Shown one piece after another: positions 1 through 12,064 of a stretch of DNA of 64,000 nucleotides; within the stretch, counting starts at the first letter, position 1; every line of letters starts with the position of its first letter. A program made the position numbers and the translations under genes. Where the stretch lies: NCBI GenBank assembly GCA_038503035.1, contig JAVSML010000973.1, positions 248,001-312,000 of the forward strand, given 5' to 3'. The stretch is from Crocodylus rhombifer (lineage: Eukaryota; Chordata; Crocodylia; Crocodylidae). The notes under the pieces were generated by a model. It saw only the letters and a program-made list of their open reading frames with translations. It was not told the DNA's origin and made no database searches.

Positions 1-1499
1 ATAGCCACAGGTGATGAGAGGCCTTGTTCCAGATTAGTAACCAGTGGAAGAAACCACCCTTTTCTCTTGCAACCAGGACCCTCATCTCTCCCATCACATC
101 TACGTTGTAGGAAGGAAGGAAATATCACAGGTAGCCAGAACCCGAACCAACATCAAATGGAAGAGTTTTGAGCACAAGGTGACATCCTGTTAGGAATAAA
201 CAAGGGCTTTCAGAGACTCGTATGTTCTGCATTGTGATGTGGTGCCATGTATTGCACTGGTTTATAACTGAGATCATTGACACCAGGGTGACATCACAGA
301 TTCCAGCGAGGAGTCGGCAGTTGTGCCCAGAGCCCTAAATTCATTTCATAATGTTATTTAAAAGTAGTGGTTTATTTGAGTTGTTACTATTTCTCCTGGA
401 CTTCTGTAAATCTGGGCACCAGAATACCGGTAACCTCATCATGGCCATAAAATGCGATGGACCTAACAGGGTGTCCAGATTAAGTGGTAGCTATTAACCC
501 AACAGGAGTTGCTCTGTGTTCACAACCCTCGTGGTGTATAAACACTGTCCATCACTACCTTTAATTTAATGGCTAGAAAGCTTCCTCCTCTTATCCTTGG
601 CAGTTTTCGAAACCACATAAACTTCGCTGTGTAGTTTGTAGTTTTGTGCCAGTCCTTCTCCTCTTCCAAGTCTGTACTCAACACACTGGCTTCAGTGTTT
701 GGGCTTGTGTGATCATTTCACATAGATCCAGATCAAATACAGAACTTGACTCGGTATGAAGTCAAGAAGTGCCCATTAATCTTCCTGCTTGATGAAGTCA
801 CACATCAGTCATCTCATCCTTTTGAGTTCCTGCTCAGTCATGTATAATGAAGAGAGATGTGTCTTAACCCAGAGCACATTCCCCTCCTGAAACCAGCTAA
901 CCACCCTGCAATTTTTTTTTCACAATGTAAATAATTTTGAAAGAAAACATTTTTCCCTTTTTCAGTGAAAACACCACAAAACAAACCTTCAGCCATGTAA
1001 ATGGAATTAATGTTCTAAGGCAAAAGAAATGCTGATGTGTCTACAAGCAATTTTATATTTGTAAATGCACTTGCGTGTGCTATGATGTAATTGATGAGGT
1101 TGCGTGGGAGGATTTATAGCCATTTGTGGATTTCAGGGCTTCACCATTCCCAGCATGCTGTTGGCCTTCATCTAAAATTAGGGCATTTTTATGTTCAGAC
1201 CAAATATTCAGACCAGTGAAACCAAATATTTTGGGGCATGATTTCTCACTGTTGTTGTGCAATTGTGATCCCAATTTTTTATATATACAACTGCTTTGCG
1301 TGTGAAACTGGTGATTGCTTGTCCTGATCAGCACTGGACATTTGTTCATGCTATTGCTTGATTCACACACAGTTGTAGTAAGTGCATGTGTTCGTTAGGG
1401 GCACAGTTTATATGTCTAATGCTAGTAAAGGGAAATTTAAATTTTCCTGAAATGGATTTTAAAAGATCAGGGCCAAGTAGTCCTCTTTTTCCAGGCCTT

Positions 1500-1822
1500 T
1501 TGGCTGCTTAGATGTGTGGGTGGGGGGCTGTTTTAATTAGAGCAGTTCCCAGACAGCTGCTGTAATTAAAACAGCTCACTGTCATGTGTATTAAGCCCCC
1601 GTGCATTTCAGAATGGCTGCAAGGAGCTTTATCTAAAGTTCATTCAGTGAGGTGTAGATAAATTGCCCCTCCGTTTTGAAGTGTGTGTGTGTGTGTGTGG
1701 GGGGGGGGGGCTTAATACACATGATGGTGAGGTGATGCTGGAGCTTTCAAATTAGAACATGAAGTAGAACATGTCAGAGCAGACTCTAATTAGTATGTTA
1801 ACGAGCACATCTTAAGGCAACC
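1500..1822. mobile_element. Palindromic MITE, family shared with 23774-24049
   Basis: The two halves are imperfect inverted copies. The clearest pair is CATGTGTATTAAGCCCCC at 1583-1600 and its complement at 1705-1722. Outer matches include TAATTAGAG on the left with CTCTAATTA on the right, and ends resembling GGCTGCTTAGATGTG paired with CACATCTTAAGGCAACC. The middle (TTCATTCAGTGAGG, GCCCCTCCGTTTTGAAGTG) is clearly related to the centre of the element at 23774-24049. A (GT)9 G12 tract has grown inside the right arm. No coding frame is present. The ends resemble PIF/Harbinger-type MITEs (crocodilian families of this kind have been named Chompy), but the superfamily is inferred. I could not fix the target duplication. 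Confidence 0.65.
1681..1710. repeat. (GT)9 and poly-G tract
   Basis: Nine GT units run directly into twelve G. The tract lies inside the right arm of the palindromic MITE at 1500-1822. Confidence 0.95.
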
Positions 1823-2182
1823 TTTGTCTGTAGGGTGTTGATCACCACCTTAGATTTTTCATGTGAAAGCTATACCTGTCAAAAATAACCTTTTTATATT
1901 TTAGTGTTGCATGCTAGAGCATGGTCCACACCAGTGATTCATCTTGTTAACTGTTGTTAATTGTTCTAAATTATCACATGGGTATAAAAGGATCCTTGTC
2001 TCTCAGACCTGTGCTTAGGATGGTGGGGAGATGTTTACTGTGAAAGCCATTTTTGGCAGGTTTGGGATTTTCTAGGAAGAAAAAATATATTGAAATGCCA
2101 CATTTTGGTATGTTAGTGGCTAAATACTTATTCAAACCCCACTTTGGCAGCAAATTAAAATGCAGACAATGTCATTCTGTGT

Positions 2183-2905
2183 AATAAGAACATACAGACT
2201 ACTATTTACTTGTCGATCTTGCCCAGTATCTTGTCGCATAGTGGCAGAGTGTGGATGCTGCAAGGGGGGAAACAGGGGATGACCAAGGTTGTGGCTGTTT
2301 TGTTTTTTTTCCTGTTCCTCTCATGCTTGCAGTCCCCAACATGTAAGGTCCAGGAAATTGTGGTTCAGAGGCTGTGCCTCTCGCTCCCGACACTCGGCTA
2401 CTGATGCACTTGTCCTCTAGGCATTTGTCCAGCCCCTTGTTGAATCTGGCTGAACTGTCAGCTGCCACAGCACATAGTAGCAATGAGGTCCATGCTGCAA
2501 TTGCACAAGGTATGAACAAGAACGTCCTTTTGCTAGCTTTAGACTTTTACTACCTGCTGGCTTCATTTTATGAAGCTCCTGTATTATATTGAAGCACTAG
2601 TTCCTGTATTGTGAGACAGATAGATAGTAAATAATAAATTCCCATTTATTTTTTTTCCCCATCACGTAACATTTTGTAAACCCTTATGTCGCCCCCCCCC
2701 TCGCCCTCCCCAGGGTTTCTTTTTTTAAAACTGAATAGGCCTATAATGTAGTCTCTTCTCGTATGAAAGCCCCCCTGTACCGCTAATCATCCGTGTTGCT
2801 CTTCTCAGAACCTTCTCTTGTTCTTTTATCTCCTTTTTGAGGTGTGGGATCCAAATGATCTCCGAGTGTTTTTCAGTCACTGAAGGAATGCATCTGAGTG
2901 CCCAT
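2183..2905 (-). mobile_element. Old CR1-type LINE, 3' part, antisense
   Basis: Read on the + strand, this follows the usual order of an antisense reptile CR1 3' end: AATAAGAACATA, CCCAGTATCTTGTC, a block about two hundred bases in with GCATTTGTCCAGCCCC, then a stretch equivalent to AAACCTGCTGCC and TTCATTTTATGAAGC, and finally CTTCTCAGAACCTTCTC. Divergence is high, with many small indels and C-rich expansions (2690-2702). It is probably the 3' half of the same copy as 3885-4745, with later insertions between. Open frames here are chance. Confidence 0.65.
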
Positions 2906-3286
2906 TTAGGATGGCTAATATTATTCCAAGCTCACAGGTGACCAACAGAAAGGCAAAAGTGGGTTGCTTGGAGCGGAACAAACGTCTCAAAAGCAAAGCG
3001 GCTAGGTGTCATGTCCTCTCTCAATGTAAAGCAGAGAACATGGGACCATATTGCATTCGCTTGCTCTGTGTTAGGACTGGCCATATTCCCCCAATCGCCG
3101 AATGGGATGCTGCTCCTTTCCTTGGCTCTCCAGCACGCTTGGTTGTCTCTGAATGTGGTCTCAGCTGAAACAGATTCCTGAGCATGGGACAAAACAATGC
3201 ATTTGATGAAACCAGCAGGTTGCCTGGGGGTAGCTTTTAGGCTGCGACTGTCCCGGTGAACATGGGACCTGCAGTCACCCTAGAGC

Positions 3287-3494
3287 CAGTGGTTCTCCAG
3301 CTTCTTAGACTTGTGGTGTCCCTGAATAAAGTTTTGTGAATTGAGCAACATCCCATTTCTAAAACAAATATATTTATTCCCGGGTTCCCCTCTTTGCAGA
3401 GGGACCAGGCATTGAATGAGCTTGAGCCTACATTTTATCTCCTCACATGTTACAGCATCCAAGAGTGCCACTGCGCCACGGTTGAGTATCACTG
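3287..3494. mobile_element. hAT-type MITE, degenerate
   Basis: The left end CAGTGGTTCTCCAGC and the right end GTTGAGTATCACTG are imperfect inverted repeats of the hAT/Charlie type (CAGTGGTTCTCAACC). The element is about 208 bp and noncoding. It lies between the two blocks of the old CR1. Flanking bases do not show a convincing 8-bp duplication, as expected for an old copy. Confidence 0.6.
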
Positions 3495-3502
3495 GCTTAT
3501 CA

Positions 3503-3533
3503 GGGTGTGGGGGTGTGTGTGTGTGTGTGGGTG
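3503..3533. repeat. GT-rich microsatellite
   Basis: GGGTGTGGGGGTGTGTGTGT continues with further GTG units, just beyond the right end of the hAT MITE at 3287-3494. Confidence 0.9.
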
Positions 3534-3884
3534 GAAAAAAATAAAAGTAATGGCATTTGTTAAATGGAAAAAAGTAACGTGTTTGCTTAAGACATGTTTA
3601 GTTTAGATTAGATTATGCAACTAAAACAGCAAGTTGCTTGGCTTCCCAAAGGTGTAGTAGGGGTGAATTGAGACTAGCGTGATCTACTTCCTTCAGAATA
3701 GCCAGGCCTCTTCGCTGTACTCCAGCCCCAAGCAGAAGGTCTTTCTTATGTGTCACCTTTTTGTAACGTATATTTTCCAGCCATGAAATCATTTCCCAGC
3801 TGTTTTGTAAAGCTTCTTGGTTTGTCAACATCCAGACTTGCTATGGGATTTCATTTTTGGAGGCCATACTTCCCTGCTTTTTAC

Positions 3885-4745
3885 ATCCAGTGATTGCATT
3901 CATAGTCTCAGATACAGCATTGCACTGCAAGCTCGCGTTTGGTTAGCTATCTAGGTACCATGAGCTCCAAGACCTTTTTCAGAATGGTTTTGATGCCTAG
4001 GTGCATGATGTTGTATTTGGCTGCGTTAAAATGGTTACTTAGCGAGCTCACCTTCCTAAGTGATTGCGATTGGTTTGGTTAGCTGGCGTGTTCCTGTGTA
4101 TAATTTTTGTTGCTTTTTTTTTTTTTTCTTTCAAAAGATGGTTATGGTTATTGAATAGTACTAGGATGGAAACCGTTCCCCATAAGACTGCACTAGAAAT
4201 GCCCCTTTGGATAGCGATGCCCTATTTACCATTACGTTTTGAGATCAGGTGGTGAACCAGCTTTAAATCTATTTCATGTGGGCTCTGTTGTTTGAGTGCT
4301 AACTTTCATAGTTTCATAAGAGTATTGCGGAGGCAGGGGCTAAGTCTTACTGAAGTCTAAATACGTTATGCTGACACAGCTCCCTTTCATCAAACACGTC
4401 ATTTCAGTTCAAAAAAATGAGGTTCCTTTCAACAGGGATTAGTTTCCATACAAGTACATTGCTTGGACATTAATTATGCTCACCACAATCTAATTCTGTA
4501 CTAATTGTTTCCCATCTTGCCTTTCCTATGATTTTATTTGGGACGGACGTCAGGGTAAGCCTTGTGAAGCTTCCCAAATTGTCTCATTTTCCCATGTTTA
4601 AATATTGGCACAACTTGAGCTTTTTTCCATTCCTCTGGAACTTCCACCATGTTCCTGGTGGGTTTTTTCATGGCTGACATTTAACAGTTCAGAAATCTCT
4701 TCAGGCAGTTCTGGTGGTCTCCTTGGGTGCAACTCCTTTGGTCAT
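3885..4745 (-). mobile_element. Old CR1-type LINE, reverse-transcriptase region, antisense
   Basis: The + strand shows a decayed antisense copy of a CR1 reverse-transcriptase region. Landmarks are CTCCAAGACCTTTTTCAG, TGATGTTGTATTTGGC, ACTGAAGTCTAAATACG, GGACATTAATTATGC, ATATTGGCACAACTTGAGC and TCCTCTGGAACTTCCACC, in the order found in antisense turtle and crocodile CR1 copies. There is no open frame. With 2183-2905 it probably forms one element. The 980 bp between carry a hAT MITE and unassigned sequence. Confidence 0.7.
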
Positions 4746-7399
4746 TAGGATTGAAAAACAGGTTTTTTTGGTCATCCCTTTCTGCTGAGCTCTCTGCTCA
4801 GTGCTTCAGTCCTTTGCCTATGCTTGGTCAGCCCCAAGACCAGGAAATGGTGTGGGCTGGTCTCCTGCACCATCTGAGTTTGGATCCATGATGCCCACCT
4901 AGCACTTGGCATCAGACACAAAGATGACTTGATCTCTTGACCACTTACCCAGCAGTTCCCAAGTTCTTTAGCTCTGGGATGCCCTTCTAGTTTTGCAATT
5001 GCTCTGCAGTAATGCTTAATTTATATACTATATATGGGTGAGCACATGCCTGATAGTGCAAGATGTTATCAAACATCTCTATGGTCACCTAGTTCAAGGG
5101 CATAAATCATCCCTCTCCCTTCCTCCCCCACCATTTCTTCCATTCTTTTTTGAAAGAAAAAGATGGCTATTTAATGTAAAGCCATGTAAAGATGGCTATT
5201 TCATTGCCTTGCATTAAAATCAGAGTTTAATTTTGGAAAAGTCAGGATATCAACAGTCAAGTTCCCTTAATAGAAGCACCTTAATAGGCCAAGTTGCTTC
5301 TACATGGGCATGCTGTTCAATGGGTGTCTCTAAATGCACAATAGTATAATAAGCACCATTGTGCCAGATGAAGGCCTTTAAATTTTTGAGGAGCTACAGA
5401 ACGCGGCGCAAACAAGTCGTGAGGCAGGCGAGTCGATTTTAGGATCAAGGACCTCACAGAAATGTGGAACAGGTCACTAATATGATTTCAAGGCTAACAC
5501 AGTAAGGCAAGAAACTGCTGGGAAATAGGAAATCTGCATATCAGCCATGCTTCAGCCTGCTGTACAATACCGTGGCGCCTACCTGTGATGCCTGCATGAG
5601 ACATAGCAATGTGTACATTGGGGAAATTTCTGTGCATGTTTCAGGTGGAAATGAACGTTGTAGGTTTTAAAATAAGTTGGCTGGTGCTTCTGTCTGCTTC
5701 TCGGGGTTTGTTGTTCCAGTAGCATCTTGCACTGGGCCCACTTCCTCCACGGCCACTGGCTGCATTTTGGCCCAGTCCTAGTCCCACTGCTTTTCACTAC
5801 TAGTGAATTTGGGCAGTTGATCCACGGCCCTTCTGCTGTCTTGTGCTTGAAAGGGGCACACGCAGTACAGGGTGAAGCTACGTTAAAACTCGCCTTCCCC
5901 TAACCTTTGTTATGAGCTAGAGACATTTCGTTGTTTGGTAGCGATCAAAATGGAAATCCTGAGGCCACTTTGTCAAGTCTGGCATTGTATTCATGAAATG
6001 TTGCCCTTATTTCACTTGTGGATGGGTCCCTTTGTCGAACCGATGGTATATTAGCATTTTTAGTATGTGGTGTCTAGCACTGAGTGGCCTGAGTTTCATT
6101 TTTGAGAAGTCTGCTATATCTTTACCCGGAAGATAAGCAGATGTTATACAAGCACTTTCTTCGCTAAATTACTAGCCAGTCAAAAACACTTATTTCTGCA
6201 CCTCTGTGGCTTTGTACAAGTCTTAAAATAACCTGTGGAAGACTTTCTCTGGACTTTCAAAGCCATAGCTTCATCGTACATGATTGATAGAAATATTTAG
6301 GCTTGCTAACAGTGTTAGGTGTGTATGTGAGGAACCCTTGCCCTTCCCCCTGCAGTGATGTAGGTAGTGGCAACATACTCCTGATTGCATGTTAAGATTA
6401 ATGGGTATTTATTTTAACAGCCGTCCAGTTTCAGTAGCTTTTAATGAGTCCTTTGATAGCAAGTTCCTTAATTAACAAGGCAGCCTTTCAGCTTTCCCCT
6501 TCTCTAATTGTTAACATATTTGCTATTTTCAAACAAATATGCTACCATGAACAATGCAGACGTTCTGCAGTTACCGTGCTGACCTTCCCTGTGGTGGCTA
6601 TTCTGCCTCTTGGGACCTGAAGGGCTTAATCTACCGCCAAGGATGAAATACAAATGAAATTAGATGATTTCATGCCTGATTTCCTGAAACATGATTGACT
6701 CAGCAGGGATTTGTAGGGCATGTACAGGGGTAGACTGTGAATTGCAACTCTTGTAGGCTCACCTTGTCTTGTATTTATATCCAAAATAGTTAGAAGGCTC
6801 AGTGCCAGGAGGTGAAGGAAAGTTGGGTTCTTGCACCTGATCTGTTGGCACATTTCCAGTGGGCCGTACTGGATGCCTATCCAGGAACCAGCGAGAGGTC
6901 CACGAAGGAGAATTATTCTCCCTTGAGAGTCCTGGAAACCCCAACTGCAGAGGGGGAGACATAGTTTGGAGATGCATGGGTTGCACTTAAAGCCATGAAC
7001 TGAATGTAAAATAAGAGTAAAACAGCTCTAAAAATGACTCAAGTTTCAAAAAACCAAAGCCCATGAATCCCACTTTAATGATGTGTCTGGGAGATGAGTG
7101 CTTTATTTAGGGTATTGACCACTTAGTAACTATGCAATGTGCAGAGTATTGAAAGCAAAAGGGACAGACATGCAGGCGTCTCAAACATTGCTTTTGTAAG
7201 CCTTCTCCTATGACCTGTGGTTCTCCTCCTCAAATCCAGTTAATTTTTTATGAGGTTTATAAAGGTCTTGAATAAACAATAGATACTAGAAAGAGATTTT
7301 TCCTGGAAACGTTTGTTAATATTTTAATCCCCTCGGTTTTCTGTCAAGTTATTTTATAACCCATTGGTAACTTTGATCAAGACGAGATTTTTTTATTTT

Positions 7400-7420
7400 G
7401 TGTGCGTGTGTGTGTGTGTC
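7400..7420. repeat. (GT)n microsatellite
   Basis: GTGTGCGTGTGTGTGTGTGT lies about 25 bp before the 3' terminus of the young CR1. Confidence 0.9.
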
Positions 7421-7444
7421 CTTCATTTAGACAGTTCAGGGTCC

Positions 7445-8880
7445 AAGTTTCATAGATTTCATAGACATCAGGGCTGGAAGGGACCTCGGGAGATCGAGTC
7501 CAGCCCCCTGCCCAAAGGGCAGGAAGTCAGCTGGGGTCATAGGAGCCCAGCAAGATAAGCATCCAATTTGCTCCTGAAGGTGTTCAATGTAGGTGCTTGA
7601 ACCACCTCCGCTGGCAGACTGCTCCAGACCTTGGGGGCTCGGATAGGAAAGAAATTCTTCCTTATGTCCAGCCTGAAACGGTCTTGTAGGAGTTTGTGAC
7701 CGTTTGACCTCGTCATCCCTTGGGGCGCTCTGGTGAACAGACGTTCCCCCAGATCCTGGTGGTCACCCCTGAGAAACTTATAGGTGGCCATCAGATCACC
7801 CCTGAGCCTGCGCTTTTCCAGGCTAAAGAGTCCCATGGCTCTCAGCCTGTTGGCGTAAGGTCTGTTTTCCTGACCTCTGATCATGCGCGTGGCTCTCCTC
7901 TGGACTCTCTCAAGCTTCCCCACATCCTTTTTGAATTGAGGAGCCCAAAACTGGGCGCAGTACTCCAGCTGCGGCCTCACCAAGGCCGAGTACAAGGGGA
8001 GAATGACGTCCCGGGATTTGCTCGAGAAGCATCTATGGATGCAAGCCAGCGTTTTGGTCGCTTTACTAGCCGCAGCATCGCATTGCAGGCTCATGTTCAT
8101 CTTGTGGTCAATGATGACCCCCAAGTCTCTTTTTTCTGTAGTGCTAACCAACGTAGCACTGCCGAGCCTATAAGGGTGCTGCAGGTTTTTCCTCCCAAGG
8201 TGGAGAACCTTGCATTTTTCAGTGTTAAACACCATCAGGTTCTCGTCTGTCCATTTGCTGAGCTTGTCCAGGTCAGCCTGGATCACCCGCCGATCATCTG
8301 GCATGGATGCTTTGCCCCAAAGTTTGGTATCATCGGCGAACTTGGCCAGTCCACTCCTCACTCCAATGTCCACATCGTTAATGAAGATGTTGAACAGTAT
8401 GGGTCCCAGGACAGAGCCTTGAGGGACCCCACTGGTCACAAGGCACCACGAAGAGTGACTGCCATCGATTACTACCCTCTGGGTCCGACCATGGAGCCAG
8501 TTTCCCAGCCAGCGGATCGTGGTGGAGCCAAGGCCACAACCGGCCAGTTTGGCCAAGAGGTGATCATGGGATCCCAGATCAAAAGCTTTTTTGAAGTCAA
8601 GATATATGACATCAATCTCTTCTCCCTTGTCCAGGTGATAGGTCACCTGGTCGTAGAAGGAAATGAGATTGGTCAAACAAGACCTACCCGCAACAAACCC
8701 GTGCTGGCTATCCCTTAGGATGTTAGCCTGGGCCAGTCCCTCAAGGATGGCCTCCTTAATAAACTTTTCTAAGATCTTCCGCAGGATAGAAGTCAGGCTG
8801 ATGGGCCTGTAGTTAGCCGGATCCACTCTCCTCCCTTTCTTGAAGATCGGCACCACATTGGTTATACTCCTTCTCCATGC
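7445..8880 (-). mobile_element. CR1 LINE, 5'-truncated, well preserved
   Basis: This non-LTR retrotransposon copy lies antisense to EXOC6B. Its 3' end is at about 7445-7465, where TCTATGAAATCTATGA repeats terminate the element on the minus strand, as expected for CR1. Just inside is the CR1 tail, read on the + strand as GGGCTGGAAGGGACCT. The 5' end is lost near 8880, so the endonuclease domain and ORF1 are absent. About 1.3 kb of reverse transcriptase remains open, which points to a recent insertion. A shorter copy of the same subfamily lies at 39430-39683. Confidence 0.92.
7537..8856 (-). CDS. CR1 ORF2 fragment: reverse transcriptase
   Basis: An uninterrupted frame of 439 codons encodes the reverse-transcriptase domain and C-terminal region of CR1 ORF2. 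Visible motifs in order are VVPIFKKG near the start (the first Val lies just before the listed Met), YRPISL at about residue 16, LDFKKAFD (motif A, catalytic Asp) at about 85, SGVPQGSVLGP at about 143, KFADDTKLWG (catalytic Asp pair) at about 172, then DLGVIIDHKMN, YSALVRPQLEYCAQFWAP and RVQRRATRMIRG. It stops naturally near the element's 3' end. Motif A reads AFDLGSHDHLL where CR1 usually has AFDTVSHDHLL. The Met at 8856 is internal to the real protein, so this is not a functional gene: there is no endonuclease and no promoter. A 332-codon frame on the + strand at 7720-8718 is its shadow. Confidence 0.9.
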   Translation of the reverse strand: MVPIFKKGRRVDPANYRPISLTSILRKILEKFIKEAILEGLAQANILRDSQHGFVAGRSCLTNLISFYDQVTYHLDKGEEIDVIYLDFKKAFDLGSHDHLLAKLAGCGLGSTTIRWLGNWLHGRTQRVVIDGSHSSWCLVTSGVPQGSVLGPILFNIFINDVDIGVRSGLAKFADDTKLWGKASMPDDRRVIQADLDKLSKWTDENLMVFNTEKCKVLHLGRKNLQHPYRLGSATLVSTTEKRDLGVIIDHKMNMSLQCDAAASKATKTLACIHRCFSSKSRDVILPLYSALVRPQLEYCAQFWAPQFKKDVGKLERVQRRATRMIRGQENRPYANRLRAMGLFSLEKRRLRGDLMATYKFLRGDHQDLGERLFTRAPQGMTRSNGHKLLQDRFRLDIRKNFFPIRAPKVWSSLPAEVVQAPTLNTFRSKLDAYLAGLL

Positions 8881-9349
8881 CCATCTTGTAGAAAGATTTG
8901 ATCTTGAGTTGGATGTGTTGGAGGATTTGGGGAGGCGCTGGTGTCCATGAAATACCTGTTCACTATTCCTCAGGCAGCTTGTACAGCTGCCCTACAGAGA
9001 ATTATGGGGATAAGGTTTGAGTTCAACCCATAAAACCTTACTGATCACATCTTGGATCTGCTACACTGTCATCTGAATGAAAAGATTACGCTTTAGGCTT
9101 AACTTGCCCTGTTAAGTGCGGAGACAATCTGGGGCTTTTTCTGCCGTCTGTTAGTGCCATTGCTGAGTCGGTGAGACGAATGGCTGTAGTTTGGACCTTG
9201 TCTGCCTGCCCCAGGTCCACTCTCAAGCATCCTGTTCCCTTCCAAGGCCTTGATGCTGTTAAGCACACATGGCTATTGTTAACAGGGCAGATGCAGTTGG
9301 TGAAATCTAGCTGAGTGGTCAGAAGAGGCTGGGAGACGTGGGTAAACCC

Positions 9350-9925
9350 AGCAGTGCCGCACTGGGGGTGTGACTGTGCTCTTTTGGCGGTGTTGCATGC
9401 ACAAAGAGAAGAAAGCTCATTGCGTGTGTGCCAAAGCTGAAGGGGATAGGGCTGCGGCCCTTTGCTGTGATCCTGGATGCCAGCGAGCTCTCGGCATCTG
9501 CGTGTGCTGCGAGCTCCAAGATCGCCAATGCGGGGTCTTCCTGGAGTCTCTGCTTGCAAGCAGCTCTACAGCCTACTGCTCTTTTGCTTTTCCTGCTGTG
9601 TCCCCCGCCCTGCCACGGCCTTAGGAAGGAAAGGAGGAGATGGGATGAGCAGTAGCAGGGTGGAGCCCCTGGAGCCCTGCACGCTGGCTGCTCCTCCTTC
9701 CCCCCTTTCTCTTACTGCTGAGTTGGGAAGAGTGAAGGGCAGCAGGCTCCAAAGCTGCTTGAAAGCAAGGACTCCAGGCAGAGCCTGCTCTAATATATTG
9801 GTGAGCTCATCGTGTTCGCAGCACGTGTGGAGCTCCCCACAGTAGCTGCACTGACAGGCCTGTGAGCTCTGGGAGCTCACTGCATGCACCCAGGAGGGGA
9901 TGTGGCTGCACTGCAATGCCACCCC
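9350..9925. repeat. Long imperfect inverted repeat (foldback element or MITE)
   Basis: The sequence folds on itself about a centre near 9650. The best-matched arms are 9543-9592 (GGAGTCTCTGCTTGCAAGCA) and 9728-9775, whose complement reads GGAGTCCTTGCTTTCAAGCA. Matches continue outwards: CTGCGAGCTCC near 9508 against the complement of 9803-9830, and GTTGCATGCAC near 9393 against GTGCATGCAG on the complement near 9885. The arms are GC-richer than the flanking intron. Several short frames cross the region on both strands and echo each other because of the symmetry; none looks like a real protein. Superfamily and target duplication are not determined. Confidence 0.55.
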
Positions 9926-10332
9926 TAGATCTACCCCTGTTGCATTAAAAGAACCATACCAATTGCCATTAAACCTGCCCCCCCCCCCCAAAAAAAAACG
10001 ACAAACAAACTACCCTTCCAGAAACTGAAGCACGTTCAGTTGTATATGACATGCACAGACTGACTGTTCGTCCAGGAGAGTCTTTGAGAGGGAAAAGAGA
10101 GTACGTTCCTCCCTCTGGATTGAATGTACTCACTTTGCACAGCACTCGGTGCATGGGACATGGGGTTTGGGGAGGGGTATGTGAATGTAGGCAAGTTCAC
10201 TTCCTTAGTGAACATGTGTGAACAAATAGCTTCAGGCTTGGTCCGGGGGGGCGGGGAAGAGAGACACTTACTAGTGTAGCTCATGTCTGTGCATCTGTAC
10301 ATATCCCAAGCAGAAACTTAAACAACCTGGAG

Positions 10333-10365
10333 CGTGTGTGTGTGTTTGAGAGAGAGAAAGAGAGG
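10333..10365. repeat. (GT)n and (GA)n compound microsatellite
   Basis: CGTGTGTGTGTGTTTGAGAG continues into a short GA-rich run. Confidence 0.9.
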
Positions 10366-12064
10366 CACATTTAGGTTCATAATCATAAAAATGTGCAATT
10401 TTTGGAAAGGATAAAAACCTTTGTGCTTCAGGGTATGAGCCAATATAGTCAATGGGCAGTAGGAGGAAAGATCCACTGGTTATCCCATAACTGGAAGGCT
10501 TTCTTTTGTCGTCTTCCAGTGTTGTTACAGGCAGATACTGGGAGTACACTGAGGACTGGTGTGATCCAGTATGGCTGCTTCTCCATGCCTGTAGCTCAGT
10601 AGTGTTGGACCCAATAGATGTAAGGGGAGGCAGGGAGAGAAATAGTAAGCTTTAGTCCACCAGCAGACAAAGGGCAGATTGCTCATAATTGTGTTAATGG
10701 ATTTTTTTAATTATGGAAAAAAATTGTTAGTGCATTTTCTTGCAGACTGTATGTCCCCAGATAAGCTGTGCCCCTTGTTTTGGGAAGGCCAAATGTAGAA
10801 GAAAAGATTTTCCAAGAGACATGGCTGAAAGCTGACAGCATGGAGCCTATTTGCCCTCATCCAGCTCACTGCCTGCTTCAGGCAAATAGCTCAAGCTTAA
10901 CTTGATACTTCATCATAATGATTTGTTCTTTTTGCCTGCCTTCACAGTACCGTACTTACACGCAAGTTATTTATGCGCCTTTCCCTTTGTGTGATCCGTA
11001 TGCATGTGTGGGAAGGATGTTCCTAGCCAGAACCTCAGCAGTGCCAAGGTGGGGATTTGCTCGACTTCCCCCCCGTGTGCCTGGAATCCACAGCCACCTG
11101 CCCAACATCTCCTGTTCTGCTCTTTCGAGCTCTAGTTGTGCTGATATGGGCATGAAAGCTGATGATTATGGCTTAGAAATATCTCAGTCGCCAAAGCTGG
11201 TTAAACCGGTTAAGTTACCGGTACAAGTTACGCCCAAGGATCACTGCCTGTATTGAAATGCAAACCCTCTTTTAGGTGGGATGCGACAGCTGTTGAACAT
11301 ACTGGCGCACAACCACTTGCGTTGTGAAGTATGACCTGTTGTTTCCAGCTGACGTTACAAAGGGAATTTAGAGGCAGGTAGTGATTGCTGGACCTGGAAC
11401 TTAGTTTGCTAGTTTTCAATATCGGCAGCAGCGGCAATCCTTTGATTCAAGGATGATCTCTACCCTGGCTCTTGAGGTGACTTAAGAGTATGATCCTTGA
11501 GTCACAGATCAAGCTTGAGAAGTTGCAGATCTTTCCTTCCTTGGGGGAGAGGAGGCCATACTAGGATTTCTCCTTTTCCCTCTTCCATGCTCTCTTCTCT
11601 ACTCCGGGGACAAGACTCTACCTCAAAGCAGGCTGCTGCTTGGTTGAGGTTGTGGCACTGTTGGAGTCGGTCCGCAGCTGGTTTTTAATATTGGTGCAGC
11701 CCTGTTGTGCAAAGTGCACAAGGACCTTGTTCAAAAGTGGTTGAGACCTTGATTTTTTGCACCTTCTATGAGAAATACGAGCAGTAACAACCTTGGTTTC
11801 AATATGGCTTGAAAAGAAGAGCTGTTGTCGGTGCTTCCTACAGATCTGTGGGCCATAAGATAATAGCAGTAAATGATTAGCACTGCAGCTGACAAGGATG
11901 AGCTTGAGGGCAGAATACCTGATGAACATGTCATGAGCTATTCACATCTACCTTTTGCAATCTGAATAGGTTACGGAGTCCTCAAACCAGCTTTCGAACA
12001 TGGGGATGCTATGAAAGATGACATGTCTGATAGAAGGGTTTCACTGGTCTAAGGGATTTAAAGT

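Noticed and set aside
7720..8718. 332-codon open frame on the + strand
   Set aside because: It is the complementary shadow of the CR1 reverse-transcriptase frame at 7537-8856 and has no protein-like motifs.
9086..9991. Several overlapping frames of 80-157 codons on both strands
   Set aside because: They arise from GC-rich sequence and the inverted repeat centred near 9650. Frames on opposite strands echo each other by symmetry and match no protein family I know.
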